The translations under genes and the position numbers were made by a program. Source: BB31 sp964582525 (GTDB lineage: Bacteria > Pseudomonadota > Gammaproteobacteria > Beggiatoales > Beggiatoaceae). Taken from it: a DNA stretch of 64,000 nt. Shown one piece after another: positions 8,766 through 18,478 of the stretch (position 1 is the stretch's first letter; each line of letters opens with the position of its first letter). The notes beneath the pieces were generated by a model, which saw only the letters and a program-made list of their open reading frames with translations, did no database searches and was not told the origin of the DNA. Location of the stretch: positions 1 through 64,000 of the forward strand of contig CAZOSP010000004.1 in the NCBI GenBank assembly GCA_964582525.1. Reading direction: 5' to 3'.

Positions 8766-11462
8766 TTAAGCAGCGGAGGCTGCAAAATTTTTTAATTTGA
8801 TGGTGTCAGCCTGCGCTTCATCGAGTAACACTGATAATCGTTCTTGTAAATGATCAAACTGATCCGGCAAATGCAGCGGACGATTATGTTTGTCGGTAAT
8901 GTGAAAAACGTCTTCAACGCGAGTGCCAAAGGTAGCAATTTTAGCGTTCTTGACACGCACTTCGCATTGCATCATCGCTTGTGCAATACGCGATAAAACA
9001 CCCGGACGGTCAGTCGTGACAATTTCCATCACCGTATGATTATTAACAAAATCAACCTTAAAAACCACCCGCGTCGGCACGGTAAAATGTTTCACCTGTG
9101 GCGGTTGGCGGCGGTTAATCGTCGCAAAACTGGTTTCTGATAGCAGTGCTTGCATCAGCCCGCAACGCACTATTTCCGCCCGCGCCGGGCTTTCTATCGG
9201 CTTACCGCCTTCTTCTAATACCGTGTAATTAATTAAAGTGCAATGCCCCCCCGCCGCGCCAACAATATAGGCATCAACAATGTTCAAATTTTGTTGCTCC
9301 AGATACAGGGTGGTATCGACAAACAAAGAATCCTTGTGTTCGGTGTAAATCATAAATTCCGTACAACCAAGCATTCCTTCACGAATTAAAACCAACGGTT
9401 GATTGGGGGGTTTATTTAACATGGCGCGGGTTTCGCGGGCAATATTAACCGCCGTAGAACGCAAAAAATAATTGCGATTAATCGCCTGCCACAAATTTTC
9501 TACTGTTTCTTGCGCATAATCCTGTAGCAGATGCCAAGCTTCTGATTTAATGTCACGCACCCGCACATTTTTATCAATAGGATTTTGCAAGCCTTTGGCT
9601 AAAGCTTGCTTAGTTTTATGATACAAATTAGCTAACAAAGAAGACTTCCAGCTATTCCATAAAGTCGGATTGGTAGCACGAATATCCGCTACTGTAAGCA
9701 AATACAAATAATTCAAATGAGATTGATCAGTGACACGCTGCGCAAAAGCATTCACTACATCGGGATCAGAAATATCTTGTCGCTGCGCCGTGGTTGACAT
9801 AATTAAATGATTTTTCACCAACCACGCCACCAAGCGACTGTCGTAATCGCTCAAACCATGTGCTTGACAAAATTCTAAAGCATCATGCTGCCCTAACGCG
9901 GAATGATCACCGCCACGTCCTTTAGCAATATCGTGAAACAAACCCGCTAAATATAACAACTCCTGTTTAGGCAATTGCTGCATGATTTCTGAACATAAAG
10001 GAAATTCATCATAATATCTTTTAATGGTAAAACGACGCAGATTGCGAATAACAAATAAAGTATGTTGATCAACGGTATAAACATGAAATAAATCATACTG
10101 CATTTGTCCGGTAACCTGTCCAAAGCTTGGCAAATACGCAGACAATACGCCATAGCGACTCATCATACGGAAAGCACGGGTAATGCCCACAGGTTGACGA
10201 ATAATTTCATAAAATACACTGCGGGCGCGCAAATCATTATGAAAAGCGGGATCAATCAAATAAGTATAATAACGCAATAAACGCGCAGTGCTGGCACGAA
10301 TACCCTTAATTTCTGAATGATGCTGCATCATTAAAAATATTTCTAATAAAGCAAAGGGATAATCTAAAAATACTTTGTCATGCGTAATTTCAATAAATCC
10401 GTTGCGAATTTGAAAGCGTTTGCTTAAAGGTTTTACTTGCGTTGGACCCGAATACAAAATTGCCTCTTCAAACAACTGTAAAAGAATTTCATTTAAGCTA
10501 CTAATCTCCCAAGCGGTACGATAATACTGCCGCATAAAATGCTCTACGCCCAAGCGTTTAGCATCATCTTCATAGCCAAATTTCTTTGCCAGCGTGCGTT
10601 GATAATCAAAGCCTAAACGATCTTCGTGGCGACCGGTTAATTGATGCAACATATAGCGAATACACCAAAGAAATGCTTGCGCCTTGACTAACGCATTATA
10701 TTCTTCTTCTGTCAGAAAGCCATGACGAATTAAATCATGCAAAGTATTTGAATTAAAATGACGTTTCGCCACCCAGGCCAGGGTTTGAATATCGCGTAAA
10801 CCACCCGGTCCATCTTTAATGTTAGGTTCGAGATTATAAGCCGTATCATTAAACTTACGATGGCGCGTACATTGTTCTTCTTTTTTAGCCGCAAAAAAAT
10901 CACGATCCGACCAGATTTGTTCGGGACGGCTTAAACACTGCATGGCTTCAAATAAATACTCTGCACCAACCAATAAACGCGATTCAATTAAATTAGTAAT
11001 CACGCTAATATCTTCTTCTGCCATCTGTTGACAAGCTTCTAAAGTTCTGACGCTATGTCCAACTTCTAAGCCAATATCCCACAGAAACATCAAAAATTGC
11101 TCTAAGCTGGTTTGCGTTTCTTTATCTAAATCATCTTCTATCAAGATTAATAAATCAATATCTGAAGCGGGATGTAATTCCTTGCGCCCATAACCGCCAA
11201 CAGCAATCAATGCAAGTTTTTCAGGATAAGCGCGAATATGTAAATGCCAGGCTTGACGGAGAATTTGATCCATGAACCAAGCGCGTTGTGGCACCACCTC
11301 TTGAGCAGATAAATGCACGGCAAAGCGTTCATTAAGCACCGAATCGCCTTGTTTTAAGGTTTGGCGAAAGAGTGCAATCGGTGAAGCAGATATTTGTAAT
11401 TGAACATTAAAGCTTTGTTCATCAAAAAGCTGAGGATCAGTATAGGTTTCGTCGTAATACAT
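8766..11462 (-). CDS. glnD: Bifunctional [protein-PII] uridylyltransferase/uridylyl-removing enzyme
   Basis: 898 residues, the usual GlnD length. An N-terminal nucleotidyltransferase domain carries GGYGRKELHPASDIDLLIL near residues 88-106; a GlnE/GlnD helical region follows; the HD domain has LAGLFHDIAKGRGGDHS near 505-521; two ACT domains end the protein. The enzyme uridylylates PII proteins when glutamine is low and removes UMP when it is high, so it would feed nitrogen status to the NifL-NifA pair at 39.6 kb. It is third in a minus-strand run after the hybrid kinase and scpB (65 bases after scpB). No strong Shine-Dalgarno is visible. Confidence 0.95.
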   Translation of the reverse strand: MYYDETYTDPQLFDEQSFNVQLQISASPIALFRQTLKQGDSVLNERFAVHLSAQEVVPQRAWFMDQILRQAWHLHIRAYPEKLALIAVGGYGRKELHPASDIDLLILIEDDLDKETQTSLEQFLMFLWDIGLEVGHSVRTLEACQQMAEEDISVITNLIESRLLVGAEYLFEAMQCLSRPEQIWSDRDFFAAKKEEQCTRHRKFNDTAYNLEPNIKDGPGGLRDIQTLAWVAKRHFNSNTLHDLIRHGFLTEEEYNALVKAQAFLWCIRYMLHQLTGRHEDRLGFDYQRTLAKKFGYEDDAKRLGVEHFMRQYYRTAWEISSLNEILLQLFEEAILYSGPTQVKPLSKRFQIRNGFIEITHDKVFLDYPFALLEIFLMMQHHSEIKGIRASTARLLRYYTYLIDPAFHNDLRARSVFYEIIRQPVGITRAFRMMSRYGVLSAYLPSFGQVTGQMQYDLFHVYTVDQHTLFVIRNLRRFTIKRYYDEFPLCSEIMQQLPKQELLYLAGLFHDIAKGRGGDHSALGQHDALEFCQAHGLSDYDSRLVAWLVKNHLIMSTTAQRQDISDPDVVNAFAQRVTDQSHLNYLYLLTVADIRATNPTLWNSWKSSLLANLYHKTKQALAKGLQNPIDKNVRVRDIKSEAWHLLQDYAQETVENLWQAINRNYFLRSTAVNIARETRAMLNKPPNQPLVLIREGMLGCTEFMIYTEHKDSLFVDTTLYLEQQNLNIVDAYIVGAAGGHCTLINYTVLEEGGKPIESPARAEIVRCGLMQALLSETSFATINRRQPPQVKHFTVPTRVVFKVDFVNNHTVMEIVTTDRPGVLSRIAQAMMQCEVRVKNAKIATFGTRVEDVFHITDKHNRPLHLPDQFDHLQERLSVLLDEAQADTIKLKNFAASAA

Positions 11463-11527
11463 GAGAGATATACAATTAGAGAGTTAAATGTGAATTAGGA
11501 ATGTTCACAAAAGCCAACAGGTTTTGG

Positions 11528-12331
11528 TTAATCTGAATTTTTTATTTCTAACGAGTCAGTTTCTTCTTCACTAGAAATAGCAACATTGGCAGTCACCACT
11601 GCTTCAGCTTCACTACTTTCCTGTGCCGCTTGCTGCTGTGCCATTTTTTCAGCCGCTTCAACAGCCAAACGCCGCAGCTCTTGTTCTGCTTGTTGATGTT
11701 CCTCATCAGCTTGTTTTAAGCGTTCCTGCATAGAATGCTCTGCCTCTTCATTTAAACGCTGATTTTCTTCTAAAGCCGTATCTTTTAATGCCTCTAAGGT
11801 AGGCAAATCGTTCAGTTCTTTTAAGCTAAACTGATCTAAAAAAGCCGTTGTTGTACCATATAAACGCGGATGTCCCACGGTGTTTTTTTGCCCCACCACA
11901 CGAATCCAACCATAGTCCAACAATTTTTTCATAATCTCAGAACTCACGCTAACACCACGAATTTTCTCAATGTCACTGCGTGTAATCGGTTGTCGATAAG
12001 CAATCAATGCCAAAGTTTCTAGCAGCGCACGCGAATAACGCGACGCTTTTGCAGTCCATAAATTCGCAATATGTGGCGCAATCTCTTGTTTAACCTGATA
12101 ACGCCAACCGCTGGCAACTTCAATGAGTTCAACACAGCGAGATTCAGACTCTCTTTGTAATTGCTGTAAGACTGGAGGAATACGTTTTTTAGCCACTTTA
12201 CGCTCTTCATTGGCAAGTTCTTCATTATCATTAGCCGTTACAAATAATTCACTCAATTGTTCTAATGTTAAAGGGCGACCGGCAGCCAGTAATGCAGCCT
12301 CAATAATATGTTGTAATTGATGATCAGACAT
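11528..12331 (-). CDS. scpB: Segregation and condensation protein B
   Basis: 267 residues. The ScpB core (about 1-175) has two winged-helix domains, with SRYSRALLETLALIAYRQ and ITRSDIEKIRGVSVSSEIM, and YGTTTAFLDQFSLKELNDLP at its end. A C-terminal extension of about 90 residues is rich in Glu/Gln/Ala and probably coiled-coil. ScpB forms the kleisin complex with ScpA and SMC for chromosome condensation. ScpA, normally just upstream, is absent: the upstream gene is a hybrid kinase whose stop codon overlaps the scpB start by 8 bases, so translation may be coupled. Confidence 0.92.
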   Translation of the reverse strand: MSDHQLQHIIEAALLAAGRPLTLEQLSELFVTANDNEELANEERKVAKKRIPPVLQQLQRESESRCVELIEVASGWRYQVKQEIAPHIANLWTAKASRYSRALLETLALIAYRQPITRSDIEKIRGVSVSSEIMKKLLDYGWIRVVGQKNTVGHPRLYGTTTAFLDQFSLKELNDLPTLEALKDTALEENQRLNEEAEHSMQERLKQADEEHQQAEQELRRLAVEAAEKMAQQQAAQESSEAEAVVTANVAISSEEETDSLEIKNSD

Positions 12332-14735
12332 GCTTTTTGCTTTGTAAAAAATCTCTAAGTTCTTTAATTAAAAAATTATCTGCAAAATCGATAATTTTAG
12401 TATAAAAACTGGACAATGTAGGTTGTTTTTTTAATTCCTCTTGAGCCAGCTCCATAACCCCTTGGATATGCCCTAAACGCGCCAGTTCTATTAACTGCGT
12501 AACAATCGCCGCTTCAGGGAAAACAAGCTGTTGAGATTCTTCATGGTGAGATGCTTCTGTGCTTTCATCGCTGTCGGCATATTCCCATTCTATCCCCGCT
12601 AAAGTTTTTAAGGTATCTAAAAAAGTTTGATGCTTAAAAGGTTTCTCTATAAAACCATTAGCCCCAACTGCCAATGCGTGGGCTTTTTGTTCTTCTGTCA
12701 CTGTCGCCGAAATTGCAATAATACAGCAAGTATGACCATCCGGCAGTTGGCGTAATTGTGTTATACCCATAAAACCATCGATTTTTGGCATGACTAAATC
12801 AATCAGCACAATATCAGGTTTATGCTGCGCAGCATGACTTAAAGCAGTATTGACATCCTTAAAAGTATGCACTAAAAATCCCAGTTGTTTTAACCAATCC
12901 GCCAATACCGTGCGATTATTAACCACATCATCAACAATCATCATTCGGCGTTGTTTACCATGATAGTGAATGGCAATGCGTTTTTTTTGTGTTTCCTGTA
13001 TTTCCTGTCCAGCCAGTTTCCACTTTTGCAGAGGTGCTTGAATAAAGAATTTGAAAATACTGCCATTACCAATATGACTTTCAACATCTAAATGTCCTCC
13101 CATCATATCTACCAAGCGGCGACTAATGGGCAAACCCAATCCTGAGCCTTCAATATATTTTTGCGTGCCAACCTGTTGAAAAGGCTCAAAAATAGCTGTT
13201 AAATCTTCAGTATTAATACCACAGCCGGTATCATGAATTTCAAAAAATAGCAATCCTTCATGCCAAGCAATGCCGAGGCTAATTTCTCCATATTCAGTAA
13301 ACTTAAACGCATTATTCAATAAATTTAGCAATACTTGACGTAAGCGTTTTTCATCTGTACTAACGATCACCGGAATCTTGTTCTTTTGAAAGTTTTCTTG
13401 AAAAGGTAACGGATTAATTTTAAAGGCTATTTGTTTTTGCTCAGCGCGTAATTGAAACAATTGTGCTATATCCTGCATCAGTCCCGGCAAATAGACATCT
13501 GTATTCACGACTTCTAAACGCTCTGCTTCAATTTTAGATAAATCTAAAATATCATTAATTAACTGCAATAAATGTTCACCACTGCGTTCAATAATTTTAA
13601 TTTGCTGACGTACATCCGTATCAACGTGTAAATTACGATCTAATAACTGGGTGTAGCCTAAAATAGCATTTAATGGAGTACGCAATTCATGACTCATATT
13701 GGCTAGAAAGGCACTTTTAGCACGATTAGCCGTTTCTGCATCATCTTTTGCTTGCCGTAGTTGTATTTCTGTATTTTTTAGCTGATTAATGTCTACCATA
13801 AAGCCCGACAAATACAGCACAGAACTTTGACTAATTTTGGTTGTGACAATATTTTTTAACCAAATATAGGTGTCTTTAGTAGTGCGCATACGGTATTCAA
13901 AGGCTTGTTGTTGGTTATTATTGATAGCGGTTTGCAACAGCTCTTGCAAAATGAGTTTATCATCGGGATGTACGGTTTGGCGAAAAAAATCTAAATCTTG
14001 CCACTTGCCTAAAGGGTATCCTAATAAATTCTCGGCATGAGGCGATACATAAGTAAAACGCTTGTCAGCAATATTATAAGACCAGGCAATGGCATTAATA
14101 TTTTCTACTAATGAACGAAAGCGTAATTCACTTTCTCGTAAAGCCATTTCTGCACGTTTTTGCGCACTAATATCACTTACAGAAATAAAGCACAGTGAAT
14201 GCTCTTCTTTTTTGTTAGAGGTAAATAAGCGCGCATGGATACTGACAAAAACTGCATGGTTATTGATTTCATGCAATAAATGTAATTCAATGCTATCTTG
14301 TATGCTCTCGTTATTAAAAACATGTCGCAAAAAATGCTTAAACTGCACTTGATCTTGTTTGCTTAAGTATTTATAGATAGACTGCTTACAAAGGTTTCGA
14401 GTTTGCGTTTGGAATAAATGACCGGCAGCGAAATTAGCCGCTTCAATAATCCCTTTTTCATTAATACTTAAATACGCTATCGGCGCAAAATCAAATAATT
14501 GTTGATAACTATTACGCGACAACTGCAAATCAGACTGTATTGCTTTTAATGTATCATTTTGTGAACGCAATTCTTCTTGATGTTCATGCAGAGATTCAAG
14601 TGCATGATGCAAACGATGATTGGGTTCTTGCAACGCGGTGTTTTCACTCTGTAATTTTTGATTTTCTGCTAGTAAAGCTTGATATTGCTCCAGCAGACCT
14701 TGATAATCCAAAACTTGTTCAGCAGTATTTGACAT
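12324..14735 (-). CDS. PAS hybrid histidine kinase with receiver domain
   Basis: 803 residues from ATG 14735 (AAGGG upstream); a TTG three codons earlier is possible. Order: N-terminal coiled coil (about 5-75), PAS (85-195), PAS/PAC (205-330), HisKA with phospho-acceptor ANMSHELRTPLNAILGYTQL (about 345-365), HATPase with SGLGLPISRRLVDMMGG (about 535-555), receiver with DLVMPKIDG acceptor Asp near 650, and a C-terminal helical segment of about 100 residues. It has no transmembrane segment, so it senses a cytoplasmic signal. The gene is divergent from the CheB-CheR-PAS fusion with only 77 bases between starts and overlaps scpB at its 3' end. No dedicated output regulator is adjacent. Confidence 0.88.
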   Translation of the reverse strand: MSNTAEQVLDYQGLLEQYQALLAENQKLQSENTALQEPNHRLHHALESLHEHQEELRSQNDTLKAIQSDLQLSRNSYQQLFDFAPIAYLSINEKGIIEAANFAAGHLFQTQTRNLCKQSIYKYLSKQDQVQFKHFLRHVFNNESIQDSIELHLLHEINNHAVFVSIHARLFTSNKKEEHSLCFISVSDISAQKRAEMALRESELRFRSLVENINAIAWSYNIADKRFTYVSPHAENLLGYPLGKWQDLDFFRQTVHPDDKLILQELLQTAINNNQQQAFEYRMRTTKDTYIWLKNIVTTKISQSSVLYLSGFMVDINQLKNTEIQLRQAKDDAETANRAKSAFLANMSHELRTPLNAILGYTQLLDRNLHVDTDVRQQIKIIERSGEHLLQLINDILDLSKIEAERLEVVNTDVYLPGLMQDIAQLFQLRAEQKQIAFKINPLPFQENFQKNKIPVIVSTDEKRLRQVLLNLLNNAFKFTEYGEISLGIAWHEGLLFFEIHDTGCGINTEDLTAIFEPFQQVGTQKYIEGSGLGLPISRRLVDMMGGHLDVESHIGNGSIFKFFIQAPLQKWKLAGQEIQETQKKRIAIHYHGKQRRMMIVDDVVNNRTVLADWLKQLGFLVHTFKDVNTALSHAAQHKPDIVLIDLVMPKIDGFMGITQLRQLPDGHTCCIIAISATVTEEQKAHALAVGANGFIEKPFKHQTFLDTLKTLAGIEWEYADSDESTEASHHEESQQLVFPEAAIVTQLIELARLGHIQGVMELAQEELKKQPTLSSFYTKIIDFADNFLIKELRDFLQSKKHV

Positions 14736-14812
14736 TTTATGCAATCCCTTGTATGCAGTTTTAATTAAGTTTTACTGTGTCACACAATTTTCTCTACAAA
14801 GCAGGTCATACT

Positions 14813-17800
14813 ATGGCAGATAACACAATGCTACAAGCACCCACCCATTATGTAGGCGTTGGGGCATCCGCAGGCGGCTTAGAAGCCATTGAGAGCTTTT
14901 TCAAAAATATGCCAGCAGATAGCGGATTAGCTTTCGTGGTAGTGCAGCACCTATCGCCCGACTACAAAAGTCTGATGGTGGAACTCTTGTCTAAGCATAC
15001 AGAAATGCCGGTGCATCGTATTACCGAAGGTATCACCATTGAGGCTAACAGCATATACCTAATTCCGCCCAAGAAAAACCTCACTATTTTTCATGGTAAG
15101 TTATTGTTGTTAGAGCAAGATTATTCTCGCGGTATCAATTTACCCATTGATGTTTTTTTGCGCTCACTGGCAGAAGATCAAGCCGAAAAATCCGTTGCTA
15201 TTATTTTGTCTGGCACGGGTAGCGATGGCGTGCGCGGCATTCGCGCCATCAAAGAGTTAGGCGGTATGGTGATGGTGCAAGACGAAGAATCTGCCAAATT
15301 TGATGGAATGCCGCGCAGCGCGATTGCCACAGGGTTACCGGATTTTATTTTACCGCCGAATGAAATGCCACAACAATTATTATCTTTTGTCAACCACCCT
15401 TATGCCTCAAAAACCCATGTTGAACCCAAATTATTGACCAATGAAGATGGTTTAACTCGCATTTTCGCGCTGTTGCGTGAGCGCACTAAAGTTGATTTCA
15501 CCTATTACAAACCCAGTACCGTGGTGCGGCGGATTGAACGCCGCATGAGTGTTAATCAAATTCATGAATTGCGTGATTATGTGCATTTCATGGAAGGTTA
15601 TCCCAAAGAAATCAATACCCTATACCGAGAATTATTAATTGGTGTCACCAATTTCTTTCGGGATGCCGAAGCGTTCAAGGATTTAGAAGAGCGCTGGCTG
15701 CCTCAATTACTTGAAAAAAACGACAACCCTGAAATTCGTTTCTGGGTAGCGGCTTGCTCTACTGGCGAAGAAGCTTATTCATTAGCTATTTTAGCGCAAG
15801 AATGTATGGAACGCTTAAATCGTTCTTTTAATATTAAAATTTTTGCCACAGATGTTGATCGGGATGCCATTATGCAGGCGGGCAATGGAGTCTATCCGGA
15901 AAGCATTGCGGCTGATGTTTCCGCTCATTTATTAAGCAAATACTTTCATCGACGCGAAGATAGTTTTCAAATCACGCGCCGTATTCGGGAAATGGTGGTA
16001 TTTGCGCAACATAATTTAATTAAAGACCCGCCTTTTACCAATATCGATCTGATTTCTTGTCGCAATGTGCTGATTTACTTGCAACCGGTGTTGCAGAAAA
16101 AAGTGTTGGAACAATTTAATTTCTCCTTAAATCATTCTGGTTTATTATTTCTCGGCAGTAGTGAAAGTGTCGGCGATATGAGTAAGCATTTTGAATTGGT
16201 GAATAATAAATGGCGTATTCATCAATTAAAAGAGAAACGTCGCTCAAACAAATTTACCCGTGAATTTAGTGAGCAAATTTCAGTCAATTACGGGGTTTCT
16301 AGCATGTCTTTACATCAGTCAGGTAGTCGTGTCAACTGGCGACAAAATACTGAAGAAAGAATGCTTAATCGCCTGTTACAAGACGTGGTTGAAGAATACA
16401 TGCCTTTAACCGTTATTGTGAATGAAGAATTTGAACCTTTACACGTTTTGGGCGATGCTGCTGGATTTTTCACCCTGCCCAGAGGTAAAGCCGTGCATGA
16501 CATTACTAAAATGGCAGCACGAGAACTCAGTATTCCTTTAGCCACTTCTTTGCAAAAAGTCTTCAAAAGCCGTGAAGAAATAAGCTACAATAATATCCGC
16601 ATCAAGGATAAACATGATGCCGAGCGGTTGATTAAAATTCGTATTCGTTTATTGCCCGAACGCAAAGGACAAGAACCTTTAGCAGTGATTTTATTAGAAG
16701 AAGTTGTCACGGCACAAACGGATGCCAATATCAATGTTATCAGCTATGATTTAGGGCATGAAGCAGAGCAGCGGATTAATGATTTAGAATTAGAATTGCA
16801 ATTTACCCGTGAAAATCTACAAGCGACTATAGAAGAGCTAGAAACTTCCAATGAAGAATTACAAGCCACCAATGAAGAGTTGCTGGCGAGTAACGAAGAG
16901 CTGCAAAGCACTAACGAAGAGTTGCAATCTGTCAATGAAGAACTGCACACAGTCAATGCCGAGCATCAAAGCAAAATTTTAGAATTGACCGAGTTGACTA
17001 ATGACTTAGATAATTTATTAAGCAGCTCACAGGTTGGCACAGTGTTTTTGGATGAAGAATTAATTATTCGTCGTTTTACCCCAGCCGTCACGCGACTATT
17101 TAATTTTCTTGAAAATGACATAGGTCGTCCACTCTCACATATTTCACACCGTTTTCATTTTGAATTAATGTCAGTATTGAAAGAAGTACAAATCAATAAT
17201 ACGGCTATTCAAAAAGAAGTATGTGCTGAAGATGGCAGTTTTTATTTGATGAATGTACAGCCCTATCAAATAGGACCTGAAATCTATGCCGGCATTGTCT
17301 TAAACTTTGTAGATATTACCAATCTGAAGACCGTGGAAGCCGAGCTTAAACTCAGCGAAGAACGCTATGTACTGGCACAGAAAGCAGCTAAAATTGGCAG
17401 TTGGGATTGGGATATTGCCAGTAATCAATTAGTCTGGTCAGATATGGTTGAACCCATGTTTGGTTTCAAGGCAGGAGAATTTCCGGGAACTTACGAATCT
17501 TTTATAAAATTAGTCCATCCTGAAGATCGTCCTTTATTACAACAGCGCGTAGAAATCTGTCTGAATGAAGACAAACCCTACAATGTTGAACATCGCATTG
17601 TATGGCGTGATGGGTCTGTGCATTGGGTGAATGAAACCGGACATGTGTATCGAGATGAAAACGGCAAACCTTTGCGCATGATGGGCGTGGTGCGCGACAT
17701 TACCGAACAAAAATATATGGAAAAAGACTTAAATAAAAGCAAAGCAAAATTAAGTCGTTATTTTCAGCAACCTTTTGTTGGTATGGCAATTTCTACACCT

Positions 17801-18478
17801 AACCAAGATATTGTTGAAGTTAATGATAAATTCTGTGATCTGCTTGGCTATTCGCCCGATGAGCTTTTGGAGATGAAATGGACGGATTTTACCCATCCTA
17901 ATGATGTGGAAGAAAGTGAAATTATGTATGCGCGTTTATTTAATGAAAATGTGGATTCTTATTCTCTACAGAAGCGTTATTTGTGTCGTGATGGTTCAAC
18001 CTTATTTGTTAATTTAGCAGCACTCTGTGTACGCGATGAATACAATCAACCTGAATATATTTATAGTTTTGTGCAAGATGTGACAGAATTACGCCATTAT
18101 CACGCTAAACTAGAGCAGCAGGCGCAGCAATTACAAGAAAAAAATGCCACGTTAGACAGTATTTTACGTGCGACACCGGTGGGTGTCGGGGTCGTCAAAG
18201 ATCGCGTATTTCAATGGGTCAGTCCTTGTCTGTGTAAATTATTAGGCTATGCTGAAGAAGAGCTTATTGGGCAAAGTTCACGCATGATTTATCCCAGTGA
18301 TGAAGAATATGAACGAGTGGGTAAAGAAAAGTATGAACAATTAGAACAACAAACTGTCGGTAGAGTAGAGGCACAATGGCAACGTAAAAATGGCAGTTTA
18401 GTGAATGTCTTATTGAGTTCATCGAGAATGACGGACAATTCCAATGGTGTTACTTTTACTGCAATGGTTTTGGACTGA
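14813..18478 (+). CDS. CheB-CheR-PAS fusion protein without a kinase domain
   Basis: 1221 residues from ATG 14813 (CAGG 7 bases upstream); a GTG at 14777 has no such signal. Order: CheB methylesterase (about 10-190, VGASAGGLEAI, QHLSPDYKS, SGTGSDGVRGIRAI), CheR methyltransferase (205-475, FWVAACSTGEEAYSLAI, DLISCRNVLIYL), a long coiled coil with 'NEEL' repeats (about 665-745), then at least four PAS domains to the end. Such fusions usually end in a histidine kinase; here the last PAS runs to the stop codon, so output is probably methylation/demethylation or signalling through the divergent hybrid kinase. The receptor substrate is unknown; no MCP is in the window. The stop overlaps the next start (TGATG). 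Confidence 0.88.
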   Translation: MADNTMLQAPTHYVGVGASAGGLEAIESFFKNMPADSGLAFVVVQHLSPDYKSLMVELLSKHTEMPVHRITEGITIEANSIYLIPPKKNLTIFHGKLLLLEQDYSRGINLPIDVFLRSLAEDQAEKSVAIILSGTGSDGVRGIRAIKELGGMVMVQDEESAKFDGMPRSAIATGLPDFILPPNEMPQQLLSFVNHPYASKTHVEPKLLTNEDGLTRIFALLRERTKVDFTYYKPSTVVRRIERRMSVNQIHELRDYVHFMEGYPKEINTLYRELLIGVTNFFRDAEAFKDLEERWLPQLLEKNDNPEIRFWVAACSTGEEAYSLAILAQECMERLNRSFNIKIFATDVDRDAIMQAGNGVYPESIAADVSAHLLSKYFHRREDSFQITRRIREMVVFAQHNLIKDPPFTNIDLISCRNVLIYLQPVLQKKVLEQFNFSLNHSGLLFLGSSESVGDMSKHFELVNNKWRIHQLKEKRRSNKFTREFSEQISVNYGVSSMSLHQSGSRVNWRQNTEERMLNRLLQDVVEEYMPLTVIVNEEFEPLHVLGDAAGFFTLPRGKAVHDITKMAARELSIPLATSLQKVFKSREEISYNNIRIKDKHDAERLIKIRIRLLPERKGQEPLAVILLEEVVTAQTDANINVISYDLGHEAEQRINDLELELQFTRENLQATIEELETSNEELQATNEELLASNEELQSTNEELQSVNEELHTVNAEHQSKILELTELTNDLDNLLSSSQVGTVFLDEELIIRRFTPAVTRLFNFLENDIGRPLSHISHRFHFELMSVLKEVQINNTAIQKEVCAEDGSFYLMNVQPYQIGPEIYAGIVLNFVDITNLKTVEAELKLSEERYVLAQKAAKIGSWDWDIASNQLVWSDMVEPMFGFKAGEFPGTYESFIKLVHPEDRPLLQQRVEICLNEDKPYNVEHRIVWRDGSVHWVNETGHVYRDENGKPLRMMGVVRDITEQKYMEKDLNKSKAKLSRYFQQPFVGMAISTPNQDIVEVNDKFCDLLGYSPDELLEMKWTDFTHPNDVEESEIMYARLFNENVDSYSLQKRYLCRDGSTLFVNLAALCVRDEYNQPEYIYSFVQDVTELRHYHAKLEQQAQQLQEKNATLDSILRATPVGVGVVKDRVFQWVSPCLCKLLGYAEEELIGQSSRMIYPSDEEYERVGKEKYEQLEQQTVGRVEAQWQRKNGSLVNVLLSSSRMTDNSNGVTFTAMVLD

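Noticed and set aside
16801..16960. Tandem short repeats suggestive of a CRISPR or VNTR
   Set aside because: They code the NEEL coiled coil of the CheB-CheR-PAS protein; no spacer structure.
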